NCBI RefSeq assembly: GCF_029870595.1 | Contig: NZ_JAPDIR010000024.1 | Location: 1-64,000 of the forward strand | Reading direction: 5' to 3' | DNA length: 64,000 nt | DNA from: Sphingomonas sp. CBMAI 2297 | GTDB taxonomy: Bacteria; Pseudomonadota; Alphaproteobacteria; Sphingomonadales; Sphingomonadaceae | Shown: positions 52,053 through 58,236 of the stretch, piece by piece | Numbering within the stretch: position 1 is the first letter of the stretch | Layout of the letters: each line of letters begins with the position of its first letter | Program-made: the position numbers and the translations under genes | The notes under the pieces: generated by a model | Database searches by the model: none | What the model saw: the letters and a program-made list of their open reading frames with translations, nothing else | What the model was told of the DNA's origin: nothing

Positions 52053-52370
52053 CTAGGAGGAAGCGAGCTTCATCAGCGCCAGCCCGCCCAGGATCATCGC
52101 CGCGGCCGCGAGCCGCAGCGCTCCGGCGCCCTCGCCGAGCACAAGCACGCCCACCGCAAAGGCGCCGACGGCGCCGATGCCGGTCCACACCATATAGGCG
52201 GTTCCCAGCGGCAGACTGCGCATCGCGATCGCGAGCAGGCCGAAGCTGCCCAGCATCGCGACGACCATGGTCACCGTGGGAACCAGGCGGGTGAAACCCT
52301 GTGACTGTTTCATGGCGAAGGCCCAGACGATTTCGAGCAGGCCGGCGAAAAGCAACAATATCCAGGGCAT
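52053..52370 (-). CDS. SMR-family efflux protein, SugE/Gdx-like
   Basis: A 105-residue inner-membrane protein with four helices. The membrane-embedded Glu is in LLEIVWAFAMKQSQGFTRLVPT, and the SugE/Gdx-type WTGIGAVGAFAVGVLVLGE follows. Gdx-type members export guanidinium and quaternary ammoniums; EmrE-type drug exporters differ at several positions, so Gdx is favoured. The ATG at 52370 is preceded by AAGGAGGGG. The 303-bp leader up to hfq contains a hairpin with an ACGG loop (see separate entry). Confidence 0.88.
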   Translation of the reverse strand: MPWILLLFAGLLEIVWAFAMKQSQGFTRLVPTVTMVVAMLGSFGLLAIAMRSLPLGTAYMVWTGIGAVGAFAVGVLVLGEGAGALRLAAAAMILGGLALMKLASS

Positions 52371-52394
52371 ATGGCCCCTCCTTTCGGACAAGGG

Positions 52395-52408
52395 CCGGGC
52401 CGTCCCGG
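52395..52408 (-). promoter_or_regulatory. Hairpin with ACGG tetraloop upstream of the SMR-transporter gene
   Basis: On the leftward strand CCGGG-ACGG-CCCGG is a perfect 5-bp stem closed by ACGG, 25 bp before the ATG of the Gdx-like gene and just ahead of its Shine-Dalgarno. ACGR loops are the hallmark of guanidine-II (mini-ykkC) riboswitches, but those have two such hairpins and I find only one. The surrounding 52371-52673 spacer also contains a perfect GTGCATC-TAGG-GATGCAC hairpin at 52452-52469 of unknown role. Confidence 0.3.
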
Positions 52409-52673
52409 ACTTCTACCCTCGCGACGGAGGGGGAGGACGTTGCCCCGCGCCGTGCATCTAGGGATGCACCGTGCCGCTTGCAATGCGGGACTTCGCGCCG
52501 CCGCGGCTGGGGCGGCCTTTGTCGACTTCGGCAGGGGGAACCCCGCAACTCCGCTGGACGATTCGGCCCCTAGCGCATAAAAGGACCGCGCTGCGCGCCG
52601 GACGGGCGCGCGCTCCGACGCCAGAGAACGGCGCCATGCGGGAAACTCCCGCCAAGAATGAGAGTCACGACCG

Positions 52674-53159
52674 ATGGCCGAAAAGCAGACCTCGCTTCAG
52701 GATCTCTTCCTCAACTCGCTGCGCCGGTCGAAGACGCCGGTCACGATGTTCCTGGTCAAGGGCGTCAAGCTCCAGGGCATCGTCACCTGGTTCGACAATT
52801 TTTCGGTGCTGCTCCGCCGCGACGGCCAGTCGCAGCTCATTTACAAGCACGCGATCTCCACGATCATGCCCTCGGGCCCGGTGGACCTTGCCCCGCTTCT
52901 CGAAGCCGTGGGAGAGTTCCAGTCCAAGAACCCGGTATTGCAGGAAATTTTCCTCAACGCGGTTCGCCGCCAGCAGGAAAATGTCACCATGTTCCTGGTC
53001 AATGGCGTGATGCTCCAGGGCCAGATCGCGGCCTTCGACCTGTTCTGCATGCTGCTCCAGCGCGAGGGCATGGCTCAGCTGGTCTACAAGCATGCCGTCT
53101 CGACGATCCAGCCGGCGCACCCGCTGAACCTCGCCGAGGAACAGAATAGCGACGACTGA
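52674..53159 (+). CDS. hfq: Hfq with two tandem Sm domains
   Basis: RNA chaperone that pairs small RNAs with mRNAs. At 161 residues it is about twice the usual core. Repeat 1 (residues 5-66) and repeat 2 (86-147) align at a constant offset of 81: Gln9/Gln90, Arg17-Arg18/Arg98-Arg99, FLVKGVKLQG/FLVNGVMLQG, and the Sm2 YKH at 57-59/138-140 in YKHAISTI and YKHAVSTI. Distal-face Tyr25 (E. coli numbering) is Phe in both. A linker (about 67-85) joins them and an acidic tail (EEQNSDD) ends the chain. Three chains should build the usual six-fold ring. It lies 12 bp before hflX, the conserved hfq-hflX pair. Confidence 0.93.
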   Translation: MAEKQTSLQDLFLNSLRRSKTPVTMFLVKGVKLQGIVTWFDNFSVLLRRDGQSQLIYKHAISTIMPSGPVDLAPLLEAVGEFQSKNPVLQEIFLNAVRRQQENVTMFLVNGVMLQGQIAAFDLFCMLLQREGMAQLVYKHAVSTIQPAHPLNLAEEQNSDD

Positions 53160-53171
53160 GGCGCCCCCAGC

Positions 53172-54461
53172 ATGACTACCGGTTTCGAGCGTGACCCCGA
53201 CGAATTCACCCGGGGCGCGCGGGCGGTCGTGGTCTATCCGGACCTCGGCGGCAGCTCGCGCGACGCGGAGGCGCGCCTGGAGGAGACTGCCGGTCTCGCC
53301 GCGGCGATCGGTGTCGAGGTGGTCGAGCGGGTGCCGCTGCGCATCCGTGCGCCCAAGCCGGGCACGCTGATCGGTTCGGGTCAGGTCGAGGCGCTTGCCG
53401 AGACGGTACGCGATCGGGAGCTGCAGCTCGCGGTGTTCGACGCCAGCCTCACGCCGGTGCAGCAGCGCAACCTCGAGACCGCGCTCGGCTGCAAGGTGAT
53501 CGACCGCACCGGCCTGATTCTGGAAATCTTCGGCGAGCGCGCACGCACGGCGGAGGGGCGCCTCCAGGTCGAGTTGGCGCATCTCGACTATCAGGCCGGC
53601 CGCCTGGTGCGCAGCTGGACCCATCTCGAGCGCCAGCGCGGCGGCTTCGGCTTTCTCGGCGGCCCGGGCGAAACCCAGATCGAGGCCGACCGCCGCCTGA
53701 TCCGCGACCGCATGGCGCGACTGCGCCGCGAGCTGGATTCGGTCAGCCGCACCCGCGCGCTCCATCGCGACCGGCGCCAGCGCGCGCCTTGGCCGGTGAT
53801 TGCGCTGGTAGGATATACCAACGCTGGAAAGTCAACGCTTTTCAATCGGTTGACTGGAAGTGACGTCATGGCGGAGAATTTGCTCTTCGCCACCCTCGAT
53901 CCCACGCTCCGCCAGATCTCGCTGCCGGGAATCGACAAGGCGATCCTCTCCGACACGGTGGGCTTCGTCTCGGAACTGCCGACCCAGCTCGTCGCGGCCT
54001 TCAAGGCGACGCTGGAGGAGGTCGTCTCGGCCGATCTGCTGATCCATGTCCGCGATATCGCGCATCCGGATACCGAGGCGCAGAAGGACGATGTCGAGCA
54101 GGTCCTGGCGGAGATCGGCGTCGCTGAGACCACCCCGCGCTTCGAGGCGTGGAACAAGATCGACCTTCTCGAGGGCGAGGCCCGTGACGATCTGCTCGCC
54201 GAGGCGACGAAGCGCGAGGACGTGATGCCGGTCTCCGCGGTGACCGGGGAGGGGGTGGATGCTCTCATCACCGCCGTCGCCGCCCGCCTCACCCAGGGGC
54301 ATCGCCGCTATACCATCCATCTCGACCCGGCCGACGGCGCCGCCGCCGCCTGGCTCCACCAGCATGGCGAAGTGCTCGAGCAGGGAATGGACGGGGAGCG
54401 GGCGGTCTACGAAGTCCGGATGGCGCCGCGCGACCATGAGCGGTTCTTGACGCGGGGGTGA
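53172..54461 (+). CDS. hflX: Ribosome-associated GTPase HflX
   Basis: Splits or rescues stalled ribosomes, GTP-dependent. 429 residues: N-terminal HflX domain (PGTLIGSGQVEALAE, FDASLTPVQQRNLE, GEGRLQVELAHLDYQ-like block AEGRLQVELAHLDYQAGRL), then G domain with G1 LVGYTNAGKSTLFN, G3 DTVGFV and G4 WNKIDL. The 12-bp gap to hfq suggests co-transcription. C-terminal extension is short. Confidence 0.95.
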   Translation: MTTGFERDPDEFTRGARAVVVYPDLGGSSRDAEARLEETAGLAAAIGVEVVERVPLRIRAPKPGTLIGSGQVEALAETVRDRELQLAVFDASLTPVQQRNLETALGCKVIDRTGLILEIFGERARTAEGRLQVELAHLDYQAGRLVRSWTHLERQRGGFGFLGGPGETQIEADRRLIRDRMARLRRELDSVSRTRALHRDRRQRAPWPVIALVGYTNAGKSTLFNRLTGSDVMAENLLFATLDPTLRQISLPGIDKAILSDTVGFVSELPTQLVAAFKATLEEVVSADLLIHVRDIAHPDTEAQKDDVEQVLAEIGVAETTPRFEAWNKIDLLEGEARDDLLAEATKREDVMPVSAVTGEGVDALITAVAARLTQGHRRYTIHLDPADGAAAAWLHQHGEVLEQGMDGERAVYEVRMAPRDHERFLTRG

Positions 54462-54465
54462 AGGC

Positions 54466-54762
54466 CTACGCTTCCCGCGGCAGCTCCCGCACCTCGACGG
54501 TGCCGCCGCATTCATAGACGGGATTGCCGGCGAGAAAGGCCTTGGCGCCCGCGATATCCTCTGCCCTAACGCGGATATATCCGCCCAGCGGCGTCGAAAG
54601 CGGTGCCGGCGTGCCGGTCTTGCGGAGGCTCTCCCCATCGGCGATCGCGCTGCCGCCGTCGAAGCGGCCGCTGGCCTGAAGCCGGGCAAGATAGGCCGGC
54701 CACATCTCGGACGAGGGTGCCTGGGTCGCATCGTTGTGCATGAGCAGGATATAGTCGCGCAT
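54466..54762 (-). CDS. YciI-family (YCII-related/DGPF-like) protein
   Basis: A 98-residue dimeric alpha-beta protein. RDYILLMHNDA and LGGYIRVRAEDIAGAKAFLAGNPVYECGGTVEVREL give the YCII-related fold; active-site His and Asp of the family may be in the first strand (LMHND). Often fused to or next to ECF sigma factors, but function is not known. The ATG shares one base with the mazG stop (TGATG). Convergent with hflX. Confidence 0.82.
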   Translation of the reverse strand: MRDYILLMHNDATQAPSSEMWPAYLARLQASGRFDGGSAIADGESLRKTGTPAPLSTPLGGYIRVRAEDIAGAKAFLAGNPVYECGGTVEVRELPREA

Positions 54763-55523
54763 CAGGCTTCCTCGCGCTTGGCCTTTACCCAGAGCGCTTC
54801 CTTGGCATCAAGGTCCAGTGCCTCGAACGCTTCCCCAGCTTCGGCTTCCATCGATTTGAAACGACTTTCGAATTTCCCATTAGCCATGCGCAGTGCCGCC
54901 TCGGGATCCACGCCCAGCTTGCGCGCCCAGTTGACCACCGCGAACAGCAGGTCGCCAACTTCCTCTTCGATTTCGGCTTGCGTTGCGGCAGCCTCGACCT
55001 CCGCCAGCTCCTCGTCGATCTTGGCGCGGGCGCCGCTGGGATCGGGCCAGTCGAACCCGGTGCGGGCGGCGCGCTTCTGGAGCTTCTCGGCACGGAGCAG
55101 GGCGGGGAGGCCGATCGCCACGCCGTCCAGGGCGCTGGCATGCCCCTTCGCCCCGCGCTCCGACGCCTTGATCTGCTCCCACAGATGATGGCCGCCCTCG
55201 GCCGCGCCCAGGAAGATGTGCGGGTGGCGGCGTTCCATCTTGTCGCTGATCGCATTGGCGACATCGGCCAGCGCGAAATCGCCGGCCTCTTCGGCCATGC
55301 GGCTGTGAAAGACCACCTGAAGCAGCAAGTCGCCGAGCTCGTCCTTGAGGTCGGCCATGTCGCCGCGCTCGATCGCGTCGGCCACCTCATAGGCTTCCTC
55401 GATCGTGTAGGGCGCGATCGTCGCGAAGGTCTGCACGGTATCCCATTCGCACCCGCTTACGGGATCGCGCAGCCGGGCCATGATGGCGACAAGGCGGTCG
55501 ATGGCGGTGGCGGGCACGGTCAA
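54762..55523 (-). CDS. mazG: Nucleoside triphosphate pyrophosphohydrolase MazG
   Basis: Hydrolyses NTPs to NMP and PPi, a house-cleaning and stringent-response-linked enzyme. 253 residues with two MazG domains: CEWDTVQTFATIAPYTIEEAYEVADAIERGDMADLKDELGDLLLQVVFHSRMA (in parts: EExxY and ExxxD metal motifs), then KIDEELAEVEAA and EEEVGDLLFAVVNWARKLG. The best start is a TTG at 55523 with GGAG upstream, giving MTVPATAIDRLVAIM, the usual N-terminus length; a GTG two codons later and an ATG 15 codons later are alternatives. Confidence 0.93.
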   Translation of the reverse strand: MTVPATAIDRLVAIMARLRDPVSGCEWDTVQTFATIAPYTIEEAYEVADAIERGDMADLKDELGDLLLQVVFHSRMAEEAGDFALADVANAISDKMERRHPHIFLGAAEGGHHLWEQIKASERGAKGHASALDGVAIGLPALLRAEKLQKRAARTGFDWPDPSGARAKIDEELAEVEAAATQAEIEEEVGDLLFAVVNWARKLGVDPEAALRMANGKFESRFKSMEAEAGEAFEALDLDAKEALWVKAKREEA

Positions 55524-55593
55524 GGCAGGGACTCCAGCGGGGGTGGCGGCGACCCTAGGAAGCGCGCCGCGCGAAGGAAAGCCTCGCCGCGCT

Positions 55594-56475
55594 TCAATCC
55601 GGACGAAGCCTGAGTACCAGGTCACCCTGTCGCCCGGTGCCGCGCAGTTCGACGCGATCGCCGAAGAAGTCGAGCCGGGCGTAGCTCGTCTCGGTCGTGT
55701 CGAGCATCGCCTTCATGTTCACATAGTGGATGCCGGCCCGTTCGCCATAATTGCCGTCGTGATTGTGCCCATCGAGCCAGATCTTGGCGGAGGGATGGCG
55801 TTCGAGCAGGGCCATCACCGCCGGCGCGTTCCACAGATTATGGGGGTTCTCCGGCCAGACGGGGAAATGGCTGAAGAGCATGACCTTCAGCTTGCGCCTG
55901 TCCGCGCGCGCGAGTTCGCCGTCGATCCAGGCGAGTTGCTCGCCGCCGATCCCGCCGTCCCATAGCGGCTTGTCGGGATAGAGCGCGGCATGGGCGGCCA
56001 TGCTCCGCTTGTGCTCCGGGCTGCCCGCCGGCCAGGCATAGCTGCTCAGGTCGTTGCCGTCGGTCACCAGGAACAGCCAGCCCTGCCGTTCGAAGCTGTA
56101 ATAGCGCCGGGGCATGCCGAGCTTGGCCGGCACCTGGGGCTTGTGGGCATCGTCGATCGCGAACTCGTGATTGCCCAGCACGAAATGCACCGGATGCCGC
56201 AGCCGCCGCGTGATCGGCAGCATCGCGTCATAGCTGGCCCAGTCCTTGTCGATGAAATCGCCGAGATGGACGACAAAGGCGAGCCGCTGGCGATTGAAGT
56301 CCGCCACCGCCGCCGCGAGCTTGCCGGGAGCGGTGTGGTACATGCGCTGGCCATTGTCGGGGGCGTCGGCATATTGCGCGTCCGCGATCGCGCCGATGCT
56401 GAAGGCGGGTTTCTCCGCCTGCGGCGCGGGAGCCGCGCCCAGTGCCGCCAGTGCCAGCATGGCCGTCCACCGCAT
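55594..56475 (-). CDS. Exported metallophosphoesterase, ADP-ribose/CDP-alcohol diphosphatase-like
   Basis: A 293-residue calcineurin-like phosphoesterase with a signal peptide (MLALAALGAAPAP). Metal motifs in order: GAIADAQYADAP (Asp, with Gln in place of the common His), VVHLGDFIDKDW, VLGNHEFAIDD, LFSHFPVWP and LDGHNHDGNYG. The IADxQYAD form is typical of Mn-dependent ADP-ribose/CDP-alcohol diphosphatases. Leftward, ending about 70 bp upstream of mazG, so it may precede mazG in one transcript. Substrate is inferred only. Confidence 0.87.
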   Translation of the reverse strand: MRWTAMLALAALGAAPAPQAEKPAFSIGAIADAQYADAPDNGQRMYHTAPGKLAAAVADFNRQRLAFVVHLGDFIDKDWASYDAMLPITRRLRHPVHFVLGNHEFAIDDAHKPQVPAKLGMPRRYYSFERQGWLFLVTDGNDLSSYAWPAGSPEHKRSMAAHAALYPDKPLWDGGIGGEQLAWIDGELARADRRKLKVMLFSHFPVWPENPHNLWNAPAVMALLERHPSAKIWLDGHNHDGNYGERAGIHYVNMKAMLDTTETSYARLDFFGDRVELRGTGRQGDLVLRLRPD

Positions 56476-56662
56476 ATTTCATCCCTCCAACCCGATTCGC
56501 AGCGGCTTAGGCGCGCCAGGTTGCAGTTTTAAGCAGCCAGGGCGGCGCGGGCTGTCATGCGAGCTTCACGGAGCGGGCCTAGCCCATGCCGGGGCGAAGT
56601 GATTCTCCCCAGGGGAGCAGCGGCATGACGGGGCGGGCAGGGCCTGGCGAGGGGGTGGCGCG

Positions 56663-57199
56663 ATGAACGAACTGACCGCCATCGTCGCGCGCCGCCATGC
56701 AGCGGCCGAGGAAGTGGCATTGCGCGCCGCGCTCCAGCGCTTCGTCGAGGGCCGGCTGCGCGATCGGGAAGAGGGCGAGGACATCGTCCAGGAAACCTAT
56801 GTCCGCCTCTATGACTATCGCCGCACCCGTGGTGTCGCCGATGTCGGCGCCTTCTGCTTCGCGGTGGCGCGCAACCTCGTCTTCGATCATTTCCGGCGGC
56901 GGCGCGCGATGCCGGAGGCCGCCGAGCTGGCCGAGGACATCGCCTGTCCGCTGCCGCGGGCCGAGGAAGTGCTCGATTATCGCCAGCGGGTGGACATATT
57001 GGTGGCGGCGCTCAAGGTGATGCCGCCGCTGCGCCGTGAAGTTTTCCTGCGCCGCCGGCTCGACGGGGTGGCCTGTGCCATCATCGCGGCCGATCTCGAG
57101 ATGAGCCTCGCCGCGGTGGAGAAGCATTGCACTCGCGCCGTCGCCGATCTGCGCGCGGCGCTCGAGCGGCGCGGCCTGCCGGCAGGGGCCGCCCGATGA
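56663..57199 (+). CDS. FecI-like ECF sigma factor
   Basis: A 178-residue sigma-70 family protein of the iron-uptake (FecI) type. Region 2 is LQRFVEGRLRDREEGEDIVQETYVRLYDYRR and FCFAVARNLVFDHFRRRRA; region 4 is LPPLRREVFLRRRLDG and SLAAVEKHCTRAVADL (shown in parts). It directs RNA polymerase to the TonB receptor genes after signalling. Stop overlaps the fecR-like start (ATGA). No strong ribosome binding site (GGGGTGGCGCG). An AT-rich spacer of about 190 bp separates it from the metallophosphoesterase. Confidence 0.92.
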   Translation: MNELTAIVARRHAAAEEVALRAALQRFVEGRLRDREEGEDIVQETYVRLYDYRRTRGVADVGAFCFAVARNLVFDHFRRRRAMPEAAELAEDIACPLPRAEEVLDYRQRVDILVAALKVMPPLRREVFLRRRLDGVACAIIAADLEMSLAAVEKHCTRAVADLRAALERRGLPAGAAR

Positions 57200-58140
57200 G
57201 CCGCCGCGCGGTTCTGCGAGACGCCGCGCGCTGGGCGATGCGCGAGGACGAGGCGGTGCTCGGCGAAGCGCCGCCCGCCGCCGCCGCCGATATCCAGGCG
57301 ACGCTCGACGATCCCGCGCTTGCCGACGCGATGGGTCAGCTTCCGCGCCTCTCGGACGGCGACGTCCATGCGATGCGCGCCAATCGCCGCCGCGCGATCG
57401 GGACCGGTGGCGCATTGGCGCTGGTCGCGGCGTTCGGCATCGGCGGCTGGCACGCCGGCTGGTATCGCGCCGCCGCGCCCGCGCCCGTCCATTACGAGAC
57501 CGCGCCGGGCCAGCAGCTCGATGTCGCGCTCGCCGACGGCTCGAAACTGCACCTGAACGGCGCGACCAGCCTCGACGTGACGCTGGGCATGGATCGCCGC
57601 ACGGTGACGATGCAGCGCGGCGAAGCCTATTTCGACATCGCCCATCGGCCAGACCAGCCCTTCACCGTGCATGCCGAGGGCTCGGCGACGCGCGTGCTCG
57701 GCACTGCGTTCGACATCGATATCGCTAGCAGCGGCGTTCGCATCGCGGTCTATCGCGGCAAGGTGCGCTTCGGCGGCGACGGAGCCGACAGGAATGCCGT
57801 GATCGTCGAGGCCGGCTGGCGTACCCGCTTCGCGGGCGGCCGGGCGCGTGTGCCGACCCGGTTCGACGCGACGCAGCAGGATTGGCGCCAGGGCTGGCTC
57901 GACATCGACAATATGCGGCTCGGCGAACTGGTCGATGCGCTCAATCGCCGCGGTGGCACCCGCATCGCCCCGCCCCCCGGTTCCCTCGCGTCGATTGCCG
58001 TTGCCGGGCGCTTCCGCCTTGACAATCCGCGGCAATTGCTGGGCGCGATGGGGGCGGCCTATGATTTTCAGGTCGTACGAAAAGGGGATGCGCTGCACCT
58101 GATTCCGACGCGTGAAGGCGTCACGCACCCGACAAATTGA
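57196..58140 (+). CDS. FecR-like anti-sigma factor/sensor
   Basis: A 314-residue membrane protein. N-terminal cytoplasmic anti-sigma region (AVLRDAARWAMREDEAV, about residues 1-65), one transmembrane helix (GTGGALALVAAFGIGGWH), then the FecR periplasmic domain (APGQQLDVALADGSKLHLNGATSLDV and RTVTMQRGEAYFDIAH) and a C-terminal STN-like domain (LDIDNMRLGELVDALNRRGG). It relays the occupancy of the TonB receptor to the sigma factor. Coupled to the sigma gene by a four-base overlap. Confidence 0.92.
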   Translation: MSRRAVLRDAARWAMREDEAVLGEAPPAAAADIQATLDDPALADAMGQLPRLSDGDVHAMRANRRRAIGTGGALALVAAFGIGGWHAGWYRAAAPAPVHYETAPGQQLDVALADGSKLHLNGATSLDVTLGMDRRTVTMQRGEAYFDIAHRPDQPFTVHAEGSATRVLGTAFDIDIASSGVRIAVYRGKVRFGGDGADRNAVIVEAGWRTRFAGGRARVPTRFDATQQDWRQGWLDIDNMRLGELVDALNRRGGTRIAPPPGSLASIAVAGRFRLDNPRQLLGAMGAAYDFQVVRKGDALHLIPTREGVTHPTN

Positions 58141-58155
58141 TGACATTGCACTGCA

Positions 58156-58170
58156 ACAAAATTCTTTTGT
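58156..58170. promoter_or_regulatory. Palindrome upstream of TonB receptor gene
   Basis: ACAAAATTCTTTTGT, a perfect 6-bp inverted repeat around TTC, 66-80 bp before the receptor ATG and 15 bp past the fecR stop. AT-rich in a GC-rich region; may be an operator, part of an ECF promoter or an mRNA hairpin. The usual FecI-type -35/-10 pair was not convincingly matched. Confidence 0.35.
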
Positions 58171-58236
58171 CCGGAAGCTGACCGACCCCCGTCTTCCTCC
58201 CCGGAGGCGCACATCGCGCCCGAGCGGAGGAACATC

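Noticed and set aside
52371..52673. Guanidine-I or guanidine-III riboswitch before the Gdx-like gene
   Set aside because: The long conserved blocks of those classes are not present; only one ACGG-loop hairpin of guanidine-II type is seen.
58141..58236. FecI-type -35/-10 promoter before the TonB receptor
   Set aside because: Candidate GGAAG and CGTC pieces occur but their spacing (about 11 bp) is too short to be convincing.
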